Assembly (NCBI GenBank): GCA_019671005.1
Contig: CM033741.1
Span: 6,634,001 to 6,698,000, forward strand
DNA from: Hibiscus mutabilis
Lineage: Eukaryota; Streptophyta; Magnoliopsida; Malvales; Malvaceae
DNA length: 64,000 nucleotides
Direction of reading: 5' to 3'
A model generated the notes under the pieces. The model was not told where the DNA came from. It ran no database searches and was given only the letters and a program-made list of their open reading frames with translations. Positions 35,414 to 47,439 of this stretch are shown here, piece by piece (the stretch's first letter is position 1; each line of letters opens with the position of its first letter). The position numbers and the translations under genes were made by a program.

Positions 35414-35713
35414 TAGGTAAGTAGATAGATAGACAGACAGATAGATAGACATACAAGTAGGTAAGTAGATAGATAGACAGACAGATAGATAGACAGATAG
35501 ACAGACAGATAGATAGGCAGGCAGGCAGGCAGACAGACAGACAGATAGATATTAACCAAAAATTTAGGTGTTCCATAGTTATTTCGGTTAATTCAAAAAT
35601 TAACCAAACAAAGTTCGGTTCGGTTAACGGTTAAAGGGTTAAAATTTTCGGTTAATGATATTGGGCTAGTTCGGTTCAGTCGGTTAACCGAATTAACCGA
35701 TTGAACACCCCTA
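35125..35713 (+). mobile_element. hAT-type MITE with inner microsatellite
   Basis: TIRs TAGGGGTATTCATTGTTCGG and the inverse ending GAACACCCCTA are followed inward by repeated GGTTAA/TTAACCGAA text. Flanks TCTAATAG (35117-35124) and TCTGGTAG (35714-35721) match at six of eight positions, a decayed 8-bp duplication. Similar GGTTAACCG-rich stretches occur at 41040-41500 and 48505-48935. Confidence 0.8.
35328..35550 (+). repeat. compound tetranucleotide microsatellite (GATA/GACA/GTAA/GGCA)
   Basis: About 220 bases: TA start, (GATA)n, (GACA)n, then a duplicated block of GTAAGTA-GATA-GACA units and a final (GGCA)n(GACA)n. The 79-97 codon minus-strand frames over it (Ser-Val-Cys-Leu type) are repeat products, not genes. 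Confidence 0.95.
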
Positions 35714-35725
35714 TCTGGTAGGATA

Positions 35726-36081
35726 TGCAACGCCACCATTTTTATATATCAATACCTCCTTTTTTCGATGTGGGATTAATGTATCCACCTCTTTCCAGGC
35801 GTGACATTCTCCCCCACTTAACCTCATGACGCCCTCGTCACGAGTCATCTGACCTCGTAATAGGCCACTGTCACAGTTGTACTCTTTGGTTGTCTCACTT
35901 CTGGGGCGCTCAACATGAAATCGGGCAGTCATTTTCGATACCATTTATCACAGAGCTATTATCATATTCTCAAAAGACATGTTTCATACGATGTGCAGCG
36001 CCACCGCTTTTATTTCTCATGACCTCTATTTTTCTTTCTCCGATGTAAGATTGTTGTACTCGCCTTTTTCCAAACATGACA
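35726..36081 (-). mobile_element. TRIM (miniature LTR retrotransposon), 356 bp
   Basis: Two direct repeats of 81 and 88 bp (35726-35806 and 35994-36081) share TGCA.CGCCACC, CCGATGT and a TGACA end. On the minus strand each LTR starts TGTCA and ends TGCA. Next to the 35806 LTR lies a polypurine tract AAGTGGGGGAGAA (minus strand, 35807-35819). In the internal part the minus strand reads TGGTATCGAAAATGA near 35930-35945, a damaged form of the usual initiator-Met primer site TGGTATCAGAGC. No target duplication is visible. It sits 12 bases from the hAT MITE. Confidence 0.75.
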
Positions 36082-36284
36082 ATTTACTTTAGGAATATAA
36101 TACCTCTTAACTTAATCAAAAGTAGAAATGATTTGTGCACAATAATTCTAATTATCAGTTTGCTTATGATGTACTTATACTGCACCTTGATTGCCCTGGT
36201 TTGAGTACCATTCGGGACCATATTGATCGTTCATTCTTTTTCTTTGAAGAATTCTTACCTAGGGAGAAAATAATAAAAATTTTG

Positions 36285-36666
36285 CTCTTATTGGGTTTAG
36301 AACCTACAACTTAAGGGAGGAGAATGTGTCAACTGAGAGCTTTTAATCACTTGCTCTGAGGAAAGAAAAAAATTGCTTATACTAAGGCTAGAACCCATAC
36401 TGATCATTCATTCTAAACATCAATTCCAAATATTACTACTATTATATTAACATTAATTACATATACATGGAAGAGGGAAATTGTTTTTATTGAGTCTAGA
36501 ACCCATAACTTAAGGGAAGAGAATGTGTCATGAGAATTTTTAATGATTTGCTCTAGAAGAAAGGGAAATTTACTCCTACTGGATATAGAACTCATACTAA
36601 TCATTCATTCTAAACATCAATTCCAAATATTACTACTATTATATTAACATTAATTACATATACATG
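36285..36666 (+). repeat. two-copy tandem duplication, period 197 bp
   Basis: The unit begins with TAGAACC.A.AACTTAAGGGA and ends ATTACATATACATG. The last 66 bases of each unit (36404-36469 and 36601-36666) are identical, while the earlier part differs at many places. Confidence 0.85.
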
Positions 36667-37496
36667 TCTTTTAAAAATAAAAATAATACCTACCCATCAT
36701 AATTTCATTCTGCACCCTTAAGCGCGGAAGGTAATGGAGATTGGTTGGACCATGACACTATAAAATTTTGATTTGTCCATTCATTTTTTTAAAAAAAATT
36801 AAGTTTAAACGATTTAGATTATTTTTAATTAAATCTTCTCTTATATATATATATATATATATATTTAAAAAATGTTCATTGTGCCTTTTAAAATTGTTAA
36901 AAAATGAGTTTGACCCAAAATTATTTGAAAATACAAATAATTCCTTCAAATTCTTTTAAAAATTTTAATTAAAACCTTTAATTTTTTAAAAAAATTAAAT
37001 TAATCTCGTTAAACTCTCCATTACCGTCCATAATAACATCAAATCATTCAACTCTCCACGTGGATTAAGAGGGGAGGGCACACTAATTTGGAAAAGTTGG
37101 ATCTCCAAAAGAGCTCACTTTCACCCCCCCCCCTATGTATCTAATCAGTACACCTTATTAAAAATGTTAAAATGGCTAAAATTCTGAAAAACCCCCTTAT
37201 ATTTTGCAATTGTGTTTAGGGTTTAATATAATATTTGGTACTTGTACTTGGTTTTATTGTTCAAATTAGCTTTTATATTTTTTTTCATATTAGTACCTAA
37301 GCTTCGAAGTTCAAAACGTGTGACAAAAATCAAGTTTAAGTATCGATATGAACCTTGAGGTTAAGTTTGTGTATCAAATCATTTATAAACTCTCCTATCA
37401 AAGTAACTATTTAAACTTTAATTTGTACTTAATAAGCCTCTAAACTTTAGTTTGTACTTGAATGAGTTCCTTGAACTTTAACATGCATTTAGATAA

Positions 37497-37818
37497 GACA
37501 TTATGCCAAAACAAATGTTCCTAACATTTGATTGGATAGTCACTTTGACATTTTTTTAAAATAATTTAACCCTCAATTTTTCGTTTTAGTCTAAATTAGC
37601 TCATCCGATTATGAAAACTGTTAGTTAACTGACGTTAAATTACTTCAAATGGTGTGACAAACTTACGTGATATAGCACTGACATCGCAGTGTCATAGACA
37701 AATGTGTTGATTTGAGAGAATGACACATCAAAAAAATTATAAAATCATATGAAATATGAAATTATTTTTTTTTACTGAAATGACATTATGTCAAGTCATT
37801 TGAAGTTGTTTATAGTTA
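37497..37818 (+). mobile_element. truncated TIR element, relative of 26539-27016
   Basis: Starts GACATTATGCCAAAACAAATG and follows the 26539 element through GATTATGAAAACTGTTAGTT, ATGGTGTGACAAACTTACGT and AATGACACATCAA to TTTGAAGTTGTTTATAGTTA. Homology ends at 37818, where a SINE 3' part begins. The right TIR is missing. Confidence 0.7.
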
Positions 37819-37926
37819 AGTCATGGGTTCTAGACCCACTAGGCACTAGGATCACTCCTTTCCTTACCCTAGAGTTCCCTTTTCCCTCCCTTCTAAGTAG
37901 GATTAGGATTTGTAAAAAAATATATA
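37819..37926 (+). mobile_element. SINE (family 2), 3' part
   Basis: GTCATGGGTTCTAGACCCAC, CCCTAGAGTTCCC and TAGGATTAGGATTTGT followed by A residues match 19290-19411. The head is missing. It cuts the TIR element at 37497. Confidence 0.65.
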
Positions 37927-37929
37927 AAA

Positions 37930-39164
37930 ACTCATTTAACAAAATTGAAATAATCTTTAAGGGTGTTTTTTATATTTAAGCCGTCTCCCCTCCCTCTTCT
38001 TTCTTTCTTTTCTTTCCTTTATTCCAAGTCTTGTCCAATCGTTTTCTTTTAATATTCCTATGGTTAGTCAATAAAGATGATTAATACCCGTGTGAACCCT
38101 AATAACCGATGTAAGTGATATTTCGGCCGGGTTTTATCGCATAATTAATTGTACTCAAGACACACTCATTGGGAAGGAACCTTTTGAAAACTTTAATGTC
38201 CGAGTTGAACCGAATAAGGTAAGATAAATTAGCCAACAGTACACGCATCAAAGAAAGTGACAATATCAGCAACGAGAATAGGATGCAATGCATGTCAAAT
38301 TCTCACTGTGTTTTGTTCGGTAAACGTTAAATTTGTGTCTCACTAATTAAAGATTACTGTTGTTCCACATAGCACCAAACAATTCCAATGCGGTGTCGTT
38401 CGCACATCAAAAGATTCTTCCCTGCTTTACGAAACAAAATGCATTCTTATTATTATTTAATTAATTAAGATTGCAATGATCTCTTTTTAGTTTTACGTAT
38501 ACAGTATTGTATTCGATAAGTATAGAAGAAATGAAAGAGATGGGTGCGTTTGAAGGCGACTTCTGCCCAACAATGTGTTTCTTTTTCATGAGAATAATAT
38601 TCTTTTTGCTTTCTCTTTATACCTTATTATATATAATACTTTTTCGAGTCTAAAATAAAATTATAAAATTTGGGGTAAAATTTTAATTATCTTATTGTAC
38701 TGATTTAAAATTTTATGATTAATTTCTTTTATACATGCACGCATACGTATTGTCTATGTGTTTCTCTATAAATCTGTCCTAATTTTCGTTGATTAATTTA
38801 TAATTATACGTTGAGTCCTTAAGATTTTTAATCTTTATTAATTAATTCAATAGAGTTCAACGCTAGTGGTGTTCAACGGTATTCGTTGAGCATAGTAGAA
38901 TTTTCCTTATCATTATCGTGAATGAAAAGTCTTAAGAACGACAAATGCCATCACCAACGAGATTAATTCAATCTAAGATATGCCCTAATGAAAAAATCTT
39001 AATCCATTCTAGTTGTCTCATCGGTTCATGGACGCCGAGGTGGATATTTTAGATAGTGGAGTTGCTTGGTATTTAAGTTTGTAATGATTATGTCATTGTT
39101 ATTTGAAAATTTATTTTATGGAGAAAATATAAATTAATAAGTAGTTTTTTTTAATATATTATTT
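37930..39164. other. intergenic, nothing recognised
   Basis: AT-rich with a pyrimidine tract at 37985-38035. No gene or bounded element is supported. Confidence 0.4.
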
Positions 39165-39338
39165 TTTGTTCTTTCGATTTTTAAGGTTTCGTCTTGATTA
39201 ATTCGGATCGACCCGCGTTGCACACCTAATTTTAGTAGGTAAGTCTCCCAGAGAGAATTTTTTGCATACACAATGTCTCGAAATAAGACGTGCTAAACTA
39301 ATACCAAGTTACTTACTACTTTGACCAACCTTGTTGGT
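39165..39338 (-). mobile_element. SINE (family 1), third copy
   Basis: Minus-strand match to 13827-14008: AACAAGGTTGGTCAAAGTAG head, TTGCATACA-type text inverted as TGTATGCAAAAAATTCTCTC, GGGTCGATCCGAATTAATC and a CGAAAGAACAAAAAATA tail. Confidence 0.8.
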
Positions 39339-39764
39339 TTTTCAATATTTCACTTTATTGTTTATATAGATTAATTCAAATGTTTTAGTATTTATTGTTG
39401 ATATCTTGACGAAAATAAAAATTTTAGTCTCATTAACAGATTTGGCTTTTCTAGAAAAAATGATTTATAATGAATTTATTTTTAAATGGATTTATAACAT
39501 TGAAAATACTCTAATTAATCCATTCTTGAAAGAAAGAAATAAAGAAATTGTAGTTTACCTCTCATTATAAACACTTTTTTTATTGATCAAAGCTAATAAA
39601 TTTAGTTGTTGTCGAGAATTGTGACTTGAAGGTTAATCGTCAGTACTTTCTATCGGTCCATATTCCTTCCTATGCCTTTTTTTTGTTCTTTTTTATCTCG
39701 TCTTTCTAAAAATTGTTTTACAAATCTATTTTTTTATTAAATAGAAGTATGGTAACAGGAGTCT

Positions 39765-40120
39765 AACCTACAATAGGGTTCGGTACGGTTACGGTGTAGT
39801 ATCTGTCGTAATGTTATAAAATACGAAACTTAAAATGTTATCAACCAACCTAAAATGTTATAAAAACATTTTAGGTTGGTGATCTCACAAAAAGTATCGA
39901 TATTCAGAGACAAGTTCCGATACTTATTACCAACCTAAAATGTTATTAGAAATGACAAGTATCGATACTCAAAGCCAAGTTTCGATACCTATCCACCAAC
40001 CTAAAATATTATAAAAAGTGTCACATTTTAAGTTGGTGGGTAACATTTTAAGTTTAGTGTTTTATAACATTTTGGTAAGTGCCGCACCGTAACCGTGTCG
40101 AACTATGTTGTAACCTAAAC
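39765..40120 (+). mobile_element. MITE-like element with repeated inner motifs
   Basis: Inverted ends GGGTTCGGTACGGTTACGGT and ACCGTAACCGTGTCGAAC. The motif ACCAACCTAAAATGTTAT, or its inverse, occurs at least five times, and CAAGTATCGATACTCA-type blocks recur. Flanks TAACCTACA and TAACCTAAA may be a 9-bp duplication with one change. Confidence 0.65.
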
Positions 40121-41039
40121 TCACCCATATAATTACATTCTGAAGGCAAATGTTAAGATTTAAACTTATATAATACGAGATAACATGAGCACCCTTAACC
40201 AATGACAGACCTACATGGTCCTTTGTGGTTGTGCCCCCACATGTTTTTACTAAAAAATATAATAGTGTTTTTACCTATTTAGACACTTATTTTCAATTCA
40301 ATTGAACTTTGTCCTCCACTTTTATAGTTAATCATATCTTGCCCCTTGACTTTAATTCTTGGTTTTATAATGTCCTTGATTACTCGATCAATTAATGGAT
40401 CTATGCAAATACATTTTCTAACTTAATTCCATATTTTTACGAAAATGGTGGATTTCTTGTTTGTTCTCGTAGCACATTTTAATTTTGTTTTTGCAAGTTT
40501 TCATTTTAAGGATTGAATTTGTCACCACCTCCTCAGCTATTGGTTTTTTAGTTATCTTTTTTGTATATACATGTTTTGAACCCCCAGCTAATTATTTTAT
40601 CTCAAAAGGTGATTGTAATTATTCTAAATATGTATTTAAATTGTGATAAAGTCAGTTGTCAATCTTTTGTATATTTTATTTTTTGAATTATTTTAGTAGA
40701 TTTTTAAAATCCTTTTCTTATAGGGATATTATATTTAAAAATTAATTTATTGTAATTTTTTGCTATGGATTTAAAATGTGAGAAATACAATTCCACCCCA
40801 ACTTTTTCGGTTACCTCAAAACAGAAATTAATATTAAGTGGGGGGATGGGTTCGGTCCTCTTTTTGACCTCTTTGCAATTGTGATGAAATCGAAAAGTAC
40901 TTCTCCAAGCAAGGTTCATGCATGCTGCTATCCTTGTACGTGTTCCGATAAAACTACTGCAAATGCCCCAAATTCTTATCGATTTTCACAAATTAAAGTA
41001 CCACTTAATTAATAACTTTCCACTTCATTTTCTTTAATG
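40121..41039. other. intergenic, nothing recognised
   Basis: AT-rich, no coding or bounded repeat supported. Confidence 0.4.
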
Positions 41040-41500
41040 TTTAAATCAAGAGAGTGCAAAATAAATCGTAACCATTAATCGAAATTATTAATTAATATAA
41101 CCGTTAAAATTTACAGGTTAATTAATATATTATTAATGTTAAATGATTTTAGTTAACCAACCGTTAAAAATGATGGTTAATAGTTAACCTACTGGTTAAC
41201 CGTTATGAAATTATTTAAACATAAAATGAAGTTTGTGGTTAGAATTTTTCTATTTAAATATTTTTTTTCTGTAATTTTTAATATAATATTTATCGGATAG
41301 ATAATTTTATTATTCTCAAAAGAATTAATGAACATGTAGAAAAAATTATAATAAGTTACATGTTAACTAGTAACCGAACCCTTAAATAACGGTTAACCGC
41401 TATAATTGTTAACCGTTTAAAAATTTAACGGTTAATCGTTTAGGTTACGATTTAATAACCGCTATAATAGTTAACCAACTGTTTATGCTAAATGATATGA
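41040..41500. repeat. GGTTAACCG-rich repeat, probably hAT-MITE remnant
   Basis: Many copies of AACCGTTAA and GGTTAACCG in both directions, like the arms of the 35125 element. Ends and target duplication are not visible. Confidence 0.4.
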
Positions 41501-42411
41501 TTAACCTACCATAGTTTAAACTTAAGCATTAACTAAGAAAATCTTGAGTAATGAAAACGATAATCTTGATAAAGAAATGAAATCATCATTATCGTTATCG
41601 TTTTTACGGGAAATTTTGTAAAAATTGTGGTTTAGAAAAAAATTATAAAAATAGGGTGTGTTGGAAAAAATTTATGAATTTATGGCATTTTATATAATGT
41701 CAGGGAAGAATGCTTCCTTTTGGTTTAAAAAATATTAAAAAAATAGAGAACGTCTGCTGCACGAGACGTTCGGCGGTGTTTTTAGTCCAAAAAATGATAA
41801 AAAAAAATAGACGTTCTCAACCGACACTATAGAAAATGCTATAAATTTTCAAATATCCCTTAACATACTTTATATTCAAAAAATTCATTCTTAAACACCC
41901 TATATATCCAAAGCTTCCTCGTTTTTAACTTGTAAGTTAAAATATGTATAAGTTAAAAGCAAAAGCCGTCAGGCAGGGACGGACATTCTCCCATGTCTAC
42001 TCTTATAATCTTCTACGAATATAATATGGATACATATTGGTCTATAAAATAGACAAATATGTTTATTTTAAAATTTAAATTTCTAATCTTAAAATTATAA
42101 ATCTTAAATTTTAACATTGAATTTTAAATTATAAATCATACAACATAAACTCGTATAATGTAAATACATAACTCTTAAACCTTTAAATAATTATGATTTT
42201 TTTTACCGTCGGTATATAGATTAATAACATATACAATATACAGAGAGGGGCAAGTGTAGATTGTAGAGGCAAAGTTATGAATAAGGCTTTATTTTATTTA
42301 ACACAATAGAAACGGACGATCATCCACTTAGACTGCCCCCCTAGACCCATGTCTAATGTCTTTGCCTTTCGGTGGTCGCGCGCTTACCCCATAAAAAATA
42401 TCTGTCAGGGT

Positions 42412-42765
42412 AAATTACACGAAATATTACTGAATTTTAATAAAATATTTGATTATACAGTTTAATTTTAATAAAATATTCAATTATATTACTAAATTTT
42501 AGTAAACGGTTTGATTATACCACTGAACTTTAACAAATGTTCAATTATACCACTGAGTGATGTGAACCATAAGCCAAAACGAAATTATTTTGATATGGCT
42601 TCTTTAACACCTCATATAACCTAAAACGGCCTAAAGATATAATTGAACCTTTTAAAATTCAGTAGTATAATCGGATCTTTTATTAAAATTCAGTGATATA
42701 ATAGTATTATTTTTTAGTTTAATGGTATAAGCAAATTAGATCTTAAAATTAAGTGATATTTTGTA
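42412..42765 (+). mobile_element. MITE-like inverted-repeat element
   Basis: The left end GTAAATTACACGAAATATTA is the inverse, with changes, of the right end TGATATTTTGTATAATTTA. Inner text GATTATACCACTGAACTTTA pairs with the inverse on the right. Target duplication is unclear. Confidence 0.55.
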
Positions 42766-43008
42766 TAATTTATTTTTTTATTATTATTTTTTTAAAATGT
42801 ATATTCCTTTATTACGCATTAACGTGCGGCGCAGCAGCTAGAGGTTTGTTTCCTTGCACGGTCCTCCTCGACGAAGTCGCCAAAGTCATACACGCAAGCA
42901 CACAACACAACACTTCTAAAAAAAAAACTGAAATACACTCTTAAGATCCACTTTATACCATAGATCATTATCATACACGTAAACTTGCTCATAAAACTAT
43001 TAAATTTA

Positions 43009-44477
43009 GAGTTAATTACATCACATATCACTCAATTATGGTCATTGACTCGAAAATACCACCGAGTTTTAAAAATACCCTAGACTATTAACCCACATAC
43101 CCCAACCCCAACACAACCCTTAAACTTAAACTCAAAACCTTAGAGTTTAAAATTTAAGGTTTAGGGGATTTTTATATATTACTTTTATTAATATTTTGGG
43201 TTTTCAAAAATAATATATTTATATTATAAATATATATATTTATTTAAATTATATAAATTTATCTATTTGGTCCAACGAAATTATTTTATAAAAAAATAAT
43301 ACTATAAATAATATTAATATATAAATATATTATTTACCTATATATCAATATATATATATAAATAAAAATATATTATTTTTATATTTTTATATATTATTTA
43401 TAATATAAATATATTATTTTTTTAGAAAAAACAAAAATATTCATAAAATAGTATATTTACATTACAAATAATATATAAAAACATAAACCTTAAACTCTAA
43501 ACCTAAGGATGGACCTAGGGGGCGGTCGCCACCCTAAAACTTTAAAATTCCTATATGATTTATAAATTTTTTTAGAAATTTTATATGTATTTCCTATTAA
43601 AAATCTATTTTCGCCTCCTAAAATTTTATAAGTTCGCCCCCTAGAATTTTATAGGTCCACTCCCTCTAAAATAAAGTTCTACGTCCGTCCATGCCCAAAC
43701 CCTAAATCTCAAAACCTTAAGGTTTAGGGTTCAGGGTTTGGACTTTGTGGTTTATGGTTTTATATATTATTTATAATATAAATATATATTATTTTGATGA
43801 ATATTTTGGGTTTTTAAAATAATATATAAAAATATAAAATAATATATTTTTATTTATATATATTGATATATATACAAATAATATATTTTATAGGTTCGCT
43901 CCCCCTAATATAAAGTTCTGCGTCCGCCCTTATCCAAACCCTAAGGTTTAGGGTTTGGACTTTGTGGTTTAGGGTTTTCATATATTATTTATAATATAAA
44001 TATATTATTTTTATGAATATTTTAGAATTTTTAAATAAAATATTAAAATAATACTTTTATTTATATATATTGATATATATACAAATAATATATTTTTATA
44101 CTTTTATAAAAAAATGAATTAATCTCAAGTGCTTTGAGGTATATAATATTTATGGTAAAACATTATATAATGTTAAGTTGGTTCACTGGTTAAGCCTTAG
44201 TTCTTATATTTGAAGGCCTTGAGTTCAAATCTCTCTAAATGTCTGGTTTTAATATTTTTTCCTCCAGCAAAACGATGTTGTTTTAGGCTAAATTAGGCTT
44301 TGAAATAGCCGCACCAAAATGACATCGTTTTGACTTAACGGGACGTTAAGAGTTAACGATGGAGTGACATTTTCGAGTTAAAAACTAAAGTTCAGTGCTA
44401 AATTTACACTTATTTTAAGTTCGGTGACATTTTCGAGTCAGTGGCCATAGTTGAGTGGTATATGTTGTAGTTAACCC
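43009..44477 (+). mobile_element. Mutator-type TIR element, 1,469 bp, perfect 9-bp target duplication
   Basis: Ends GAGTTAATTACATCACATAT and ACATATACCAC-type inverse ending GTAGTTAACCC; the TIRs are about 65 bp. The flanks are TTAAATTTA at 43000-43008 and 44478-44486. No transposase is present. The inside is very AT-rich, with several near-copies of ATATATTGATATATATA, CCCTAAA-like runs in both directions, a hAT-like piece (43500-43690) and a tRNA-like segment. Confidence 0.85.
44170..44262 (+). repeat. tRNA-like (SINE head) segment
   Basis: TTGGTTCACTGGTTAAGCC resembles an A box region, and GAGTTCAAATCTC, about 40 bases on, resembles a B box. There is no folding into a full tRNA and no CCA-type end. 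It lies inside the 43009 element. Confidence 0.4.
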
Positions 44478-44486
44478 TTAAATTTA

Positions 44487-46130
44487 TAATGAATTGTTAC
44501 GAATAAAAAAATTAAATTTATTCTATTCACAATATTAGAAATTCAAATTTTAGATATAATTTAAGAGATATAGTATTCCATCTCGCTTATGGACAATTTT
44601 ACCTTATGTAAACTTAAATATAATTTTACCATGACCTGAAAAAATTTGAGTGGTCTAATTTATTCAATTTAATAATATAAAATGAAAAAAATTAATCCAA
44701 AGTCATAATTTTAATAACTTATTAGACATTTTTTTACGTGCTATATTTATTAAAACCTAACTAATGTATAAAAGGATGTTTTTTATAATTATATTAGTTC
44801 AGATGAGTTCTAAACCCAATTCAATCCATTTCAAAAACTTCCCTACCTGATTCAAAACTTAAATTTTATATAAAAAAAATAAGACTCTACTGAATTGGAT
44901 CGAATTAAAATATATGAGATTACATTCTTATCATTAATAACCTCTTTAGACTAAATGTTTGTGGGTAAGTAATCGATTGGATTTAATATCATTTACATAA
45001 ACTCAAATAAGATTATATTTGTAATTTGATATTTTATTTAAATAAGATTATTTTACTTATTTGTCAATTCCTCTATTTACACTCTTTACCCTTAGTTATT
45101 TCTATTTCCAATTTTAACTCATATTTTTAGCGAATTTATATTCATTTATAGATTATAGTAAAAGTTTCGAAAATTAATGTCAAAATTTAATACAATGTTT
45201 TGTTTTATTAGACCGATTAGTAACCAATAGGTGCAACCTATTTTAGTTTTAGCTTTCTTTTATAAAAAAATACTTTTTTTCTAGATAATATTAAAATATG
45301 CACATAAGGTGGTGTTTTTCTTTACTATTATTAATCTTATTTTATACGATAAAAAATAGATTAAACGGTATTTTATTAGATTTGTAATGAATTGGTGGGA
45401 TTATAATTAATGGGAATGTGATTAACAGCGATTGACCTAAGGTGGTGGCGTGAAGCCAGCTCAAGGTGGGCCGCCGTCATACAATTCACACGACTGCTAA
45501 CAATGTCGGAAATTGATCAAAAAAACAGGTGTCGGAGGGAGGTTGTGATTTGACAACAATTTGTTTGGGTGTGGATTATCCGAAAATGTCTTTCTCTCTT
45601 TGTCGTTACTTGATGAACGGGTAACCCATGTATATGACCAAACCAAAGTAACATATTCCTTTTGCCTTCGTTTCAATGACGGCTGCTTCTGATGTCTTTT
45701 TAGAGTTTGACTCCATTATTATTATTTTTCGGAATAATTATTGATTGTTATACTATAAAGTTATGCTATTATAGATATAATTCTCTAAATTTAATTTATT
45801 TTATTCGCAATATAAAAATTTAAACATACGACTTTAATTAAGAGACCTAATATGTTTTCTTTTAAATAAATAGTGGCCTTATGTTTTTATATAGTCTAAG
45901 ATAATTTCAAGATAGTATATGTACATAAATATTCGTAACCTTTAACAATTTATACGCACCTAACATACAAAACGATTTAAACTCGAGTCTTTTAAGATGA
46001 TCATCATCATTTTTTACTGGGGCCACTTGTGTTGGGTTCAATAATGACATTATATTTTATTTTTGGTCAAATTGATTTTTTTTTATTGATAGTAGCCGTT
46101 CTAATTCTATTTTCAACTAAATATGAAAAA
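44487..46130. other. intergenic, nothing recognised
   Basis: AT-rich, no coding or bounded element supported. Confidence 0.4.
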
Positions 46131-46133
46131 TTT

Positions 46134-47360
46134 TAGAACGGGCGATGCAATACACCACTGAACACTACTAACACAATATACAGTTGAACACCGTTAAATT
46201 TTTAATAGTTTTTAAATAATTATTAAAAATCTCAAAAACTCAACATGCAATTAATCAAATTTCAAAACAAAATTAGAAGTAAATATTCTATGAACCATTC
46301 TCACTACCTCATCTATGGTCCTATCCAATTAAATAAAACTATATCCTCTTTATTTTCACATAATATTTTTTTATAAATTAAAATTTACAAATCACCATAT
46401 TCTTCCCCATACCTCATATACATTCATAATATCAAGATTCAAACCTTATTATGAGACCGACTAATTCAGTTATTCCATTTAATAAGTAAAAATATATGGT
46501 TAAGATGTTTTAAAATTAAATTAATTACATACAACGATTTAAATCAAATACGGGGGTTAAGTTGGACAAGGGATTGAAATTATAAAGTCAAGGAGCAGGG
46601 TAAAGTGAATATTTTACCATATTGTCGTTTTTGAGTTTGTTCCAAGGTTATGTTTTTGGTTGAGGTGGAAGACCAAGGTAGTGTTACAGACTATATTTAC
46701 AACATTGGTTATGTGAATCTGTCTGCAGAGGGTTCGATCTGGTATGAAACGCAAACCAGATCTGTTTGGTGTTTTAAGTCGGAAGCCAAACGGCGCGCTT
46801 GAGGATCGGGATTTGGTATGAAAAGCGAACCAAATCAAACGAAACAAATAGTTCTCATTTCCAATTTCTCAGAAAATACAAGCTCAAATCATGAAAACGC
46901 AGGCCTGGATTGGGATTCGAACGTAGAATCGGATATTGGATAAGAAATCGAGAGAATTGGGGTTGTTTAATATATTAGAACTAATTATTGTATTCTGTCT
47001 ATTTTAATTCGCGTATTAAGTTTTTTTTGAGTATTTTTTATTTTAAGAATTTTATTCATTGACATATTAGAATTAATATATATGAGGTATAAGTAAGAAG
47101 AAGAAGATTTGTAATTTTAATTTATAAAAAAATATTACGTAAAAAATAAAGATGGTGTGGTTTTATTTATTTGGGTAGGACTATGGATGAGGTAGTGAGA
47201 ATGTTTATGGAATAATTTATTATAATTTTATTTTAAAATATGACTAATTGCATGTCAAGCTTTTAAGATTTTTAATAATTATTGAAAAGTCATTAAAAAT
47301 TAATAGTATTCAGCGGTGTATTGCGTTAGTAGTATTCAGCAGTGTGCATCGCCCGTTATA
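46134..47360 (+). mobile_element. TIR element with about 270-bp arms and a GC-richer core
   Basis: The left arm from AGAACGGGCGATGCAATACA to about 46400 is inverted at 47095-47360, ending GTGCATCGCCCGTTATA. The arms share GAATGGTTCATAG-type, GTGGTTTTATTTATTTGG and TTTTTAATAATTATT text. The core 46560-46960 is less AT-rich than its surroundings and may be a captured fragment (one frame reads MFLVEVEDQGSVTDYIYNIG). I do not recognise it. Target duplication was not found. Confidence 0.7.
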
Positions 47361-47439
47361 GACCCATCCTTTATCATTATACTTTAAGCAAGTCTATATT
47401 AAAATTTATCTCTTTACTTTTGTTTTGACAATGACAACT

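Noticed and set aside
35283..35576. 97-aa and 79-aa Leu/Ser/Cys-rich ORFs that look like membrane proteins
   Set aside because: They are translations of the GATA/GACA/GGCA microsatellite inside a MITE.
46614..46847. 77-codon minus-strand ORF in the TIR element core as a named gene
   Set aside because: No motif is recognised. The core is reported only as a possible captured fragment.
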